DNA of 22,775 nucleotides from the IMG/VR virus record IMGVR_UViG_3300008267_000652, positions 1 to 22,775 of that record, one strand, 5' to 3'. Numbering within the stretch: the stretch's first letter is position 1; every line of letters begins with the position of its first letter. Source of the stretch: a virus. The notes below the pieces were generated by a model. That model made no database searches and had not been told where the DNA came from. It saw nothing but the letters and a program-made list of their open reading frames with translations. This document shows positions 16,155 to 22,775 of the stretch, piece after piece. The position numbers were made by a program, and so were the translations under genes.

Positions 16155-16904
16155 TTATCTCATTATTGAACATCCCCCATCTAAACCTCTATAACCATTA
16201 AACCCATGATATATAGGGCTTAAAGGTATCCCATGATTTCTTAAATGTTGTCTTATTAAAGTTTCATTTACAAACATATCGTAATAAAAATGATAGTATT
16301 CAGGATCCACAAATATAGTACGTAACATTTGGGGAAACACGTTATGATATACTTTCATTACATCGTACCCACCAACTGCAAATGTATCATTAAGTTGATC
16401 TGCCATTTTCCAATGTGGTGGGTATTCAAAATAATTAACTGATTCTGGGTTTATTTGGGTTATATCTTCTAAAAAAACACAAGTTTCTGCTACTCGGTGT
16501 GTCCAAAGTAAATCATAACGAGTTTTAATTACTAAATCGTATTTAATACCTGATTTTTCTAATAGATCCCAAGCTCGTTTTAGAGACATCCACATCCCCA
16601 TTTGGGAATTAAGTCTTTGATTATGGCGTCCTTTTAATTCAGTAGCATCAAATTTAATGGCCTTTTCAAATAAATAATCTTTGGGTTGGTACCAATCTAC
16701 TAAATTTTGATATGTGTTTTCTTCAACGTTGTAAACATGTTTTAGTTTACTTTCGTTAAAAAAATCATACTTATAAAATTGCTTATCTTGCCAAGCATGT
16801 AAATAAACATCAATATCGTATCGATCTAAAAACCAACGTTTTAGTTCTTTAAACCCATGTTTATATCTTCGTGGTTGCCCACTTATTGTCATTGCTATTT
16901 TCAT
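16155..16904 (-). CDS. Putative glycosyltransferase-like protein, paralogue B
   Basis: This 249-residue soluble protein begins MKIAMTISGQPRRYKHGFKE, then DVYLHAWQD, and has a central VIKTRYDLLWT segment and DDL-less acidic spots rather than a classical DxD. The opening strand followed by SGQPR, the 'h-H-x-W' strand and the 'R-x-D-L' motif recur in a group of bacterial and viral proteins usually found among sugar-modification genes, so a nucleotide-sugar transferase is the best guess; activity is not shown. It is a clear paralogue of the gene just upstream (same start, RYDL/RFDL, VFLEDITQ/IFLKDIIQ), and the two overlap by 4 nt (ATGA), so tandem duplication within the cassette is likely. Confidence 0.62.
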   Translation of the reverse strand: MKIAMTISGQPRRYKHGFKELKRWFLDRYDIDVYLHAWQDKQFYKYDFFNESKLKHVYNVEENTYQNLVDWYQPKDYLFEKAIKFDATELKGRHNQRLNSQMGMWMSLKRAWDLLEKSGIKYDLVIKTRYDLLWTHRVAETCVFLEDITQINPESVNYFEYPPHWKMADQLNDTFAVGGYDVMKVYHNVFPQMLRTIFVDPEYYHFYYDMFVNETLIRQHLRNHGIPLSPIYHGFNGYRGLDGGCSIMR

Positions 16905-17665
16905 CTAATAATATGAGCGTGAAAATGTTCAGTTAAACTTTCAACGTAATTTACCTCTACATTATTTTTTTCTACTACATGCCATCTTAAAAGACTTTCA
17001 GCTACTACTCTATCCGCAGTTGTAGTTACAGTTTTTAACCACTCCCCATAAGCTTCATCTATATAAACATAGTTAAGAATATAACTGAAATAGTCTGAGT
17101 AGATTTCGGCTACTTGAGGTCCACTAACTATAAATTGGTCATCTATTTCAGAAGTTCTTTGGGGGAAACCGTTAATATCTGGGTATTTAAAGCAATTATA
17201 TTTGTTTGGGTCTAATTGAATGATGTCTTTTAAAAAGATACACTTAGGAGAGACATATTTAGTAAATTGAAGATCAAACCTATACCTAATGATGTAATCA
17301 TATTCTATTCCAGATTCACGTACTAAATTATAACATGCTTGTATAGAATAAGCAGCACTTAAAATATTATGTAATTTATAATTTAAATGAGATCCGCAAA
17401 TATCAGTTTCATCAAAAGGTATAGGAATTTGAAATTCGTATGCTTTAGGTTTATATAAACTTAGAATTTTATCATAATCACTTTGTGTAAAAGTGTATGT
17501 TTTCTTTTCTAAATAATCATGACCAGTTTCAAATACTGAGGTGGTATCATACCAAGTATGGATATAAACATCACAATCATACTTGTTTAAGAACCATTTT
17601 TTTAGTTCTTTAAAACCTTGCTCATAATTGCGGGGTTGACCGCTTATACAAACTGCTATTTTCAT
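16901..17665 (-). CDS. Putative glycosyltransferase-like protein, paralogue A
   Basis: This 254-residue protein begins MKIAVCISGQPRNYEQGFKE and continues DVYIHTWYD. It carries IIRYRFDLQFT near the middle and a C-terminal HFHAHIIR. It matches the next gene along its whole length at these landmarks but has diverged well beyond a recent copy, so the two may have different acceptors or sugars. Its ATG overlaps the stop of the upstream oxygenase gene by one base (TAATG), and its own stop overlaps the next ATG, giving tight coupling in one operon. No signal peptide or membrane segment is present, so it should act in the host cytoplasm. The function as a sugar transferase is inferred from motifs and neighbours. 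Confidence 0.62.
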   Translation of the reverse strand: MKIAVCISGQPRNYEQGFKELKKWFLNKYDCDVYIHTWYDTTSVFETGHDYLEKKTYTFTQSDYDKILSLYKPKAYEFQIPIPFDETDICGSHLNYKLHNILSAAYSIQACYNLVRESGIEYDYIIRYRFDLQFTKYVSPKCIFLKDIIQLDPNKYNCFKYPDINGFPQRTSEIDDQFIVSGPQVAEIYSDYFSYILNYVYIDEAYGEWLKTVTTTADRVVAESLLRWHVVEKNNVEVNYVESLTEHFHAHIIR

Positions 17666-18276
17666 TATCTATAATGACCCCCTCCTAACCAAAGAACAAA
17701 TGACTTACGAGTACCTTTAATAACTGGGGTAACTCTATGAAGCATAAATGATGGGAAAATAACAACATTACCTTTACCTTTAGGTCCTGTCATAGGAGCT
17801 TGACCACCTGTCCAAAATTGAAGATCACCACCTTCATATTCATCAGGAGCAGATAATTGTACAGTAACTGAAAGTTTTCTAAAAGGCATAAATCCTTGGC
17901 TACCTATATCCATATGCCAATCATAGTGACCCTTATTTGTACCATAGTATTCAGTATATTGAATTTGTTCAGGCATAAAGTTCAAATCGAAATGGTACAT
18001 TTCTTTATTAGCTTCGTAAGCCATAGCTCCAATTTTATCATAAATCCATTTGGTTTCTTCAGAAAATGGAATCCATTTAACACTAGAGTTACGAGCTTCA
18101 AGATTTTCACCTATATCTTGACCCCCTTGTTCAGTAACTGCTATATTAAAGGGTAGTTCAGCTACTTGGGTTTCAATTAGTGAAAGTTCCTCGGGAGTAA
18201 AACCTTCTCCAAACCAATAATAATTACATTGATTTACAGGGTTTTCTAGAGGAAATGTATAATTAACATTCATCAT
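17665..18276 (-). CDS. 2-oxoglutarate/Fe(II)-dependent dioxygenase, prolyl-hydroxylase-like
   Basis: This 203-residue protein contains the complete double-stranded beta-helix active site: HxD in GHYDWHMDIG (H121, D123), the distal iron ligand in SFMLHRVTPV (H180) and the 2-oxoglutarate-binding Arg in GTRKSFVLWLGG (R190), plus the typical EGGDLQFW strand. This pattern is that of the prolyl 4-hydroxylase/PiuC (PKHD) superfamily branch, which hydroxylates protein side chains using O2 and 2-oxoglutarate. The substrate cannot be read from the sequence; the nearby collagen-like protein is an attractive candidate. The gene starts 6 nt after the TAA of the upstream fusion gene and in the same reading frame, with two adjacent ATG codons, and overlaps the next gene by 1 nt. 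Confidence 0.88.
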   Translation of the reverse strand: MMNVNYTFPLENPVNQCNYYWFGEGFTPEELSLIETQVAELPFNIAVTEQGGQDIGENLEARNSSVKWIPFSEETKWIYDKIGAMAYEANKEMYHFDLNFMPEQIQYTEYYGTNKGHYDWHMDIGSQGFMPFRKLSVTVQLSAPDEYEGGDLQFWTGGQAPMTGPKGKGNVVIFPSFMLHRVTPVIKGTRKSFVLWLGGGHYR

Positions 18277-18282
18277 GGTTTT

Positions 18283-20442
18283 TTAATTGCTATCATGGTG
18301 AATGGCTAAACTTCCTTGGTTAGTTGTATCGTATTTTACGATAAAGTTTTCACTTCTAGAAGTATTCCAATTATCTCCTTCAAGTTCCCAAAACCAAATC
18401 CAAATAGGATAAACAAATTGTTCTAAAACTTTTTGGTAGATATTTTGTAAGCCTAAATCAAACATAGTTTGATCAGTAGTAGGATAGTAAGTATGTCTTG
18501 TAGTAGTCCATTCATTTTGTTCAGCTAAAGCTACTACTTCATCACAGAATTTTTCAGTAAATAGTGGGAATTCAATAATATTAGGACCAACTTCATCAGT
18601 CATAAGTTTATATTGACCTTTTAAAATATAAGGATCAATATATTTGTTGCACCATTCTTCCCAATTGCTATCATCTAAAATTTCTGTTATAGGTTTATTA
18701 CCTTCAGTTATTCCTGCACTTTTTTCTTGTTCAAAAAAATTAATTTTTGGGGCAGCTACTTTTAGTTTGGGTAAATCCGAAAATTCTGTTAAAATATCTT
18801 GGCGGTGCGTCATACCAAAAGCTATAGAGAAAAATTCATCTAAAGCAAATATTTTACTTTTATAACGTGGGATCCACTCTTCTACTAGTTTCTGAATACC
18901 TGAGCGGGATAAAATATAAGCATGAGTATTATATGAGTAATCAGGTTCTACCCAATTAAATAATCCTTCAATATTAGGTTCTAGATCGGGTTTTAGGGCA
19001 TTACGACCTAAATAAATCATATCGTATCCTAAATCTAAAAGAGATTTAACTTCTTGCCAGTTTACTGGGAGTTGTTCTTTAAAATCTTCTTCTAGGATAA
19101 AGGTTACTTCTCTATCTCTTTCGTAAGCATCAACCCAAGCATCAATGTGAGCTAAAGCACACCCTACTTCACCATCTGTTACTTCGCGATTCCACCAATG
19201 AGTATCACTATCAATTTTCCAATTAGGATGTTTTTTAACTCCAAATTTATTTAATTCTTCTTGAGTTAAAGTGCGATAATCAAACCCAGTTTTAATCCAA
19301 TAACTAAAAGGACTAGGCATTTGAATGTTATCACATTTAACTTTTAAATCAGAGTTATCATTTAATGATATTACGTAAAAAAAGTCTAAATTCATATTTA
19401 ATTTTAATAATAGAGGCATCCAATGTTTTGTCATTACATACCACCAATCGAGGGAATATACATAATCTCTTACTAATCTCCAATCTATAGTGTCATTTTT
19501 ATCAAGAACATTAAATCCATGTAATGTTTCTCTTAAACCCCCCCACTCCCAAGTAATAGGTAATACCTGGTGAGCTAACATTTCTATAGCTGTTAAACAA
19601 AATGTTTCTTCATAGGTTGAGGGGTAGTACCAATATTGGCTATTAGCCATTAATTGATATAATTCTTTTTCGGGTAAATTGCCTAAAAATTCTACTCCTT
19701 CTAAATTATCTACCCATTCTTTAAAATATTGATTATAATACTCTAAACCATATTCTGGTGTACAGATTTTTAAGGTAGCATCTGGGGATTGATATTTGAT
19801 TTGAGACCAGTCTTCTAATACTTTAGTTAATCCTCTTTCAGCATGGGATGAATAAATGTATTGATTTTTAATTTTTTGATATTGTTGAGAAAAAGGTCTA
19901 GGGAAAGTTAAACCTTTTACAACTTGTGGTTTAGGCCAAACATTTACTAATCTTTCAATATCAATCCCGTGACCTATAATTTTTATTTTATCTTTAGTTT
20001 CTGGGAATTGTTCTAGCCAAACTTCTCTATGCCAACGAGTTAAACAAATAATATGTTTGAGTTTTGGATGGGATAATAATTCTCTATGGTTAGATATTTC
20101 CTCACCATTCCACCACGTATAATAATCAGTATTATGAACCCAAAATATAGAATTTTTATAATTAAAATCTTTGAATTCTTTTATATAGTGTATATAACTT
20201 ATACCTATAATAGTATCAACTGATGATTCTTCTTGTTTAAATCTTTGAGTGGTTCTATACTTTACACCATCAAAGTCACCAGGGATAATATTTCCTACTA
20301 CCCAAATTTGAAATCCAGGAAGTTTAGCTAGTTCTTTAGCTAAGTAATAAGTGGTTTTTTCAGTACCTCCTAAACCTATAGTATCTAAAAAAGAAGGATT
20401 CCATGGTGTTTTGTGATAACCTGTGTATAAAACTATTTTCAT
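18283..20442 (-). CDS. GT4 + GT25 (collagen galactosyltransferase-like) + truncated lysyl hydroxylase-like fusion
   Basis: This 719-residue protein has three parts. Residues 1-345 are a GT4 transferase (TIGLGGTEKTTYYLA, SSHAERGLTK, and EETFCLTAIEML with E279/E287). Residues 350-585 match GT25, the family of procollagen galactosyltransferases: GEVGCALAHIDAW at 424-436, FILEEDF at 448-454 with an acidic triad, YDMIYLGRN at 473-481, DYSYNTHAYILS at 501-512, and LDEFF at 534-538. Residues 618-719 resemble the start of the lysyl hydroxylase (PLOD) catalytic domain: IIEFPLFTEKFCDEVVALAE, then YPTTDQTM, then FIVKYD and LAIHHDSN. The frame stops two residues after the HxD motif (H715, D717), so the distal His and Arg are missing. 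It is the first gene of the cassette and follows a terminator. Confidence 0.85.
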   Translation of the reverse strand: MKIVLYTGYHKTPWNPSFLDTIGLGGTEKTTYYLAKELAKLPGFQIWVVGNIIPGDFDGVKYRTTQRFKQEESSVDTIIGISYIHYIKEFKDFNYKNSIFWVHNTDYYTWWNGEEISNHRELLSHPKLKHIICLTRWHREVWLEQFPETKDKIKIIGHGIDIERLVNVWPKPQVVKGLTFPRPFSQQYQKIKNQYIYSSHAERGLTKVLEDWSQIKYQSPDATLKICTPEYGLEYYNQYFKEWVDNLEGVEFLGNLPEKELYQLMANSQYWYYPSTYEETFCLTAIEMLAHQVLPITWEWGGLRETLHGFNVLDKNDTIDWRLVRDYVYSLDWWYVMTKHWMPLLLKLNMNLDFFYVISLNDNSDLKVKCDNIQMPSPFSYWIKTGFDYRTLTQEELNKFGVKKHPNWKIDSDTHWWNREVTDGEVGCALAHIDAWVDAYERDREVTFILEEDFKEQLPVNWQEVKSLLDLGYDMIYLGRNALKPDLEPNIEGLFNWVEPDYSYNTHAYILSRSGIQKLVEEWIPRYKSKIFALDEFFSIAFGMTHRQDILTEFSDLPKLKVAAPKINFFEQEKSAGITEGNKPITEILDDSNWEEWCNKYIDPYILKGQYKLMTDEVGPNIIEFPLFTEKFCDEVVALAEQNEWTTTRHTYYPTTDQTMFDLGLQNIYQKVLEQFVYPIWIWFWELEGDNWNTSRSENFIVKYDTTNQGSLAIHHDSN

Positions 20443-20452
20443 AAACCTATAT

Positions 20453-20490
20453 AATATAAATATAAAAGGGGGACATTCAAAGTCCCCCTT
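20453..20490 (-). terminator. Rho-independent terminator after collagen-like gene
   Basis: On the coding strand AAGGGGGAC, a 7-nt loop and GTCCCCCTT form a perfect 9-bp GC-rich stem (20466-20490), followed by a T-rich tail. It lies 20 nt past the collagen stop and just before the cassette's possible promoter motif, so the collagen gene can be expressed independently. Confidence 0.9.
20456..20463 (-). promoter_or_regulatory. Octamer ATATTTAT before modification cassette
   Basis: This octamer lies between the collagen terminator and the ATG at 20442, 13 nt upstream of it. The coding strand shares the 15-mer ATATTTATATTATAT with the tape-measure gene start. It may drive the five-gene cassette separately from the collagen gene; inferred from position. 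Confidence 0.35.
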
Positions 20491-20510
20491 ATTAAAAATA
20501 TTTAATATTC

Positions 20511-22718
20511 TTATGGTGATTTTGAACTTAAGTAACCAAATTTAAATGTTAAGTCTACTCTAGTATTATTAGTTGTCATAGATACTGTAGTACTGATACC
20601 AATTACACCACCAGCTGGACCAATAGGGCCGATAGGGCCAATTAAACCACGTGGACCTATAGGGCCGATAGGACCTGGACCTCCACTGGGACCTCTAAGA
20701 CCTGTAGGACCTATAGGGCCAATATTACCACGGGGGCCAATATTACCAATAGAACCAGTAGCTCCTGAGGTAGTACTAGCATTTCCTCGGGGACCTATAG
20801 GACCAATTGGTCCTTGTGGTCCTGGGGGTCCTGGTGCTCCTGGTAAACCTACAGGACCTATAGGACCTATACCACCTGTTCCTCCTATAGGACCACGTGC
20901 ACCTTGGACTCCATTAGGCCCAATAGGACCTGTAGCACCTGTTGGACCTATTGGACCAATATTACCAATAGGGCCTGGTGCTCCTGGGAGTCCTACAGGA
21001 CCAATAATGCCTGTTATACCTTTTGGGCCAATGTTGCCAATAGGGCCACGAGGACCAATAGGACCAATAGGACCAGGACCAATAGGACCAATAATACCTT
21101 GAGGGCCAATATTACCAATGTTGCCAATTAAACCACGAGGACCAATAGGACCGATAGGGCCTTGAGGACCAGGGCCAATGGGGCCAATAATACCTTGAGG
21201 ACCAATGTTGCCAATGTTACCAATTAAACCACGAGGACCAATGGGGCCTATAGGACCTTGTGGGCCGGGGCCAATAGGACCAATAACTCCTGTAGCACCT
21301 GTAGGACCTTGAACACCTAAAGGACCTCTAGGACCTATAGGACCAATAGGACCAGGACCAATAGGACCAATAATTCCTGTAGGGCCAATGGGGCCAATAT
21401 TTCCAATTAAACCACGAGGACCAATAGGACCAATAGGGCCGGGACCAATAGGACCAATAATACCTGTGGGGCCAATAGGGCCAATATTACCACGTGGACC
21501 AATAGGACCAATTGGACCTTGAGGACCAGGACCAATAGGACCTATAATACCAGCTATACCTGAAGGACCAATAGGGCCGATAGGACCTCTGGGACCAATA
21601 GGACCAATAGGGCCAGGACCAATAGGGCCGATAGATCCTGTAAAGCCTTTAGGACCAATAGGGCCAATTAAACCACGTGGACCTATAGGACCTATAGGAC
21701 CAATAGGACCTGGACCAATAGGACCAATTATACCTGTAGCACCTGTAGGACCAAGAGGACCTATAATACCTTGTGGTCCTTGAATACCTCTAGGACCTTG
21801 AGGTCCAGGACCAATAGGACCAATTTCTCCAGTAAAGCCTTTAGGGCCAATAGGACCGATAGCTCCTATAATACCTTGAGGACCTTGAATACCTTGAGGG
21901 CCTTGTGGACCAGGACCAATAGGACCAATTATACCTGTATCTCCTGATGGACCTTCTTGCGGGCCAGGTCCAATAGGACCGATAGCTCCTGTAAAGCCTT
22001 TAGGACCAATAGGACCTATAAGACCTCTTGGGCCCTGAATACCTATAGGACCTTGTGGGCCCGGACCAATAGGGCCGATATTACCAATAGGCCCCTGTAC
22101 GCCAAAATCTCCAGTGGGACCTATAGGTCCTTGAATACCCTGAGGTCCTTGTGGGCCTGGTCCAATAGGACCAATGATTCCAGTAGCACCTGTTTCACCT
22201 TTAGGACCTTGTGGTCCTTGTGGACCTTGAATTCCTCTAGGACCTTGTGGACCCGGCCCAATAGGACCAATAGGACCTATTATACCTTGTGGGCCTTGAA
22301 TACCTCTAGGGCCTTGAATACCTAAAGGACCTTGAGGTCCAGGTCCTATTTGACCTGTATCTCCACTATTACCTTTAGGCCCTTGAATGCCTTGTGGACC
22401 TTGAATACCTCTAGGTCCTATAGGACCCTGAAGAGATATTGGGGTGCCTCCATTCCCTACTACCTCTAATGAATTAGCGGGGGCATCAAAATTTAAAGAG
22501 CCTATTTGACTAGTTATTCCTGTATTGTTAGGAGGTAAGAATTGTATATCATTACCTACGGCTATACCCTGTGGTTTAATGTTTATAATAGTACTTGCAC
22601 CACTTATAAGAGGTAAGTCTCCTGAAGACGATAGATCAAAGCGAATAGCTTTACCCGCAGTAGCATCTTCGAAAGTTAAACTACCTGATTTAGGTATTAT
22701 TTTGACGTTTTCAGCCAT
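20511..22718 (-). CDS. Collagen-like repeat protein, probable phage fibre
   Basis: This 735-residue protein has a non-repeat N-terminal domain (1-97), a long Gly-X-Y collagen region (about 98-703, roughly 200 triplets, mostly GPI, GPQ, GPR) and a 32-residue C-terminal domain with alternating hydrophobic strands that could nucleate a trimer. It should form a long, rod-like triple helix, as in phage fibres. Fifteen GPGP breaks, each one residue short of a triplet, recur at nearly fixed spacing. All six lysines of the repeat are in GPKG. Only about six prolines occupy the Y position (578, 581, 626, 629, 632, 681), while most are in X. Pro, Gly and Ile dominate, unlike its neighbours. It begins 8 nt after an upstream stop and ends in a strong terminator. 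Confidence 0.93.
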   Translation of the reverse strand: MAENVKIIPKSGSLTFEDATAGKAIRFDLSSSGDLPLISGASTIINIKPQGIAVGNDIQFLPPNNTGITSQIGSLNFDAPANSLEVVGNGGTPISLQGPIGPRGIQGPQGIQGPKGNSGDTGQIGPGPQGPLGIQGPRGIQGPQGIIGPIGPIGPGPQGPRGIQGPQGPQGPKGETGATGIIGPIGPGPQGPQGIQGPIGPTGDFGVQGPIGNIGPIGPGPQGPIGIQGPRGLIGPIGPKGFTGAIGPIGPGPQEGPSGDTGIIGPIGPGPQGPQGIQGPQGIIGAIGPIGPKGFTGEIGPIGPGPQGPRGIQGPQGIIGPLGPTGATGIIGPIGPGPIGPIGPIGPRGLIGPIGPKGFTGSIGPIGPGPIGPIGPRGPIGPIGPSGIAGIIGPIGPGPQGPIGPIGPRGNIGPIGPTGIIGPIGPGPIGPIGPRGLIGNIGPIGPTGIIGPIGPGPIGPIGPRGPLGVQGPTGATGVIGPIGPGPQGPIGPIGPRGLIGNIGNIGPQGIIGPIGPGPQGPIGPIGPRGLIGNIGNIGPQGIIGPIGPGPIGPIGPRGPIGNIGPKGITGIIGPVGLPGAPGPIGNIGPIGPTGATGPIGPNGVQGARGPIGGTGGIGPIGPVGLPGAPGPPGPQGPIGPIGPRGNASTTSGATGSIGNIGPRGNIGPIGPTGLRGPSGGPGPIGPIGPRGLIGPIGPIGPAGGVIGISTTVSMTTNNTRVDLTFKFGYLSSKSP
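20610..22427 (-). repeat. Collagen Gly-X-Y repeat region
   Basis: This is the coding stretch for the triple-helical region. Its DNA is far richer in G and C than the rest of the window because of Gly and Pro codons. Synonymous bases vary between units, so the repetition is mainly at protein level and is old or selected, except for the near-identical tandem unit noted separately. Confidence 0.95.
21093..21284 (-). repeat. 96-bp near-identical tandem repeat in collagen gene
   Basis: Two adjacent 96-bp copies (21093-21188 and 21189-21284) encode the same 32-residue unit, containing [20 protein letters not shown], and differ by only a few bases. This is the clearest recent unit duplication and shows how the helix could lengthen while keeping one break per unit. 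Confidence 0.85.
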
Positions 22719-22726
22719 AAGTTATT

Positions 22727-22775
22727 TTACGGGTTATATGTCGTTAATACCCCAGCACTATATCCGAATCCTGGA
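22727..22775 (-). CDS. C-terminal end of an upstream gene, cut by window edge
   Basis: One minus-strand frame is open from the edge and ends PGFGYSAGVLTTYNP followed by TAA at 22727-22729, eight bases before the collagen ATG. The short distance and the same orientation fit the close packing of the other genes. Fifteen codons are too few to identify it or to be sure of it. Confidence 0.4.
   Translation of the reverse strand, partial: PGFGYSAGVLTTYNP

Noticed and set aside
18274-18285. Frameshift error hiding the rest of the lysyl hydroxylase domain
   Set aside because: Reading the other two frames after the stop gives stops within a few codons and no continuation of the domain; the downstream frame is a complete different oxygenase.
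20904-22325. Plus-strand open frames rich in Arg, Thr and Asn opposite the collagen gene
   Set aside because: They are the antisense of Gly-Pro codons, have repetitive composition with no domain, and vanish outside the repeat.
20610-22427. Dense short repeats that might suggest a CRISPR or minisatellite
   Set aside because: The repeats are in phase with Gly-X-Y codons, have no constant repeat plus unique spacer structure, and are fully explained by the coding sequence.
1-22775. tRNA genes, integrase attachment sites or insertion sequences
   Set aside because: No cloverleaf-like segment, terminal inverted repeat with transposase, or integrase gene was seen; intergenic gaps are too short to hold a tRNA except at a few places that contain only AT-rich sequence or terminators.

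Overview
The window is a tail-gene region of a contractile-tailed, distantly T4-related bacteriophage. Every gene I accept lies on the minus strand, so transcription runs from position 22775 towards 1. The DNA is AT-rich, apart from the collagen-like gene. Most starts lack a recognisable Shine-Dalgarno sequence and are preceded by A/T-rich DNA, which is usual for Bacteroidota and their phages. The Bacteroidota host is therefore an inference. The split PolA-type polymerase next to T4-like tail genes recalls far-T4 phages such as Rhodothermus phage RM378 (from memory, not searched).

Layout in transcription order. (1) 22775-20511: the last codons of an upstream gene, then a 735-residue collagen-like protein followed by a Rho-independent terminator. 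(2) 20442-13865: five tightly packed genes that look like a protein-modification cassette. They are a GT4 + GT25 (collagen galactosyltransferase-like) + truncated lysyl-hydroxylase-like fusion, a complete 2OG-Fe(II) dioxygenase, two paralogous glycosyltransferase-like proteins, and a GT4 + TibC-like autotransporter heptosyltransferase fusion. (3) 13852-10141: a small coiled-coil protein, tail sheath, tail tube, a terminator, then two overlapping genes (a T4 gp26-like baseplate or chaperone protein and a 112-residue protein) placed where tail assembly chaperones often use a programmed frameshift. (4) 10112-1634: tape measure, small proteins, a large baseplate protein, a gp53/LysM-like protein, a hub protein with a C-terminal GH19-like muralytic domain, and a small virion-type protein. 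(5) 1624-1: a short PolA-type DNA polymerase and an unidentified gene running off the edge.

The most notable content is the modification cassette beside the collagen gene. All six lysines in the collagen repeat lie in Gly-Pro-Lys-Gly, the kind of site that collagen lysyl hydroxylases and GT25 enzymes act on in animals. This suggests that the phage may hydroxylate and glycosylate its own collagen-like fibre or other virion proteins, loosely parallel to mimivirus L230. The dioxygenase part of the fusion stops just after its HxD iron-binding motif, and the complete oxygenase gene begins in the same frame after one stop codon.

Family calls come from motif recognition by eye; no alignments or searches were run. 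No tRNA, CRISPR array or insertion sequence was seen. There is no gene-free stretch over 300 bases.
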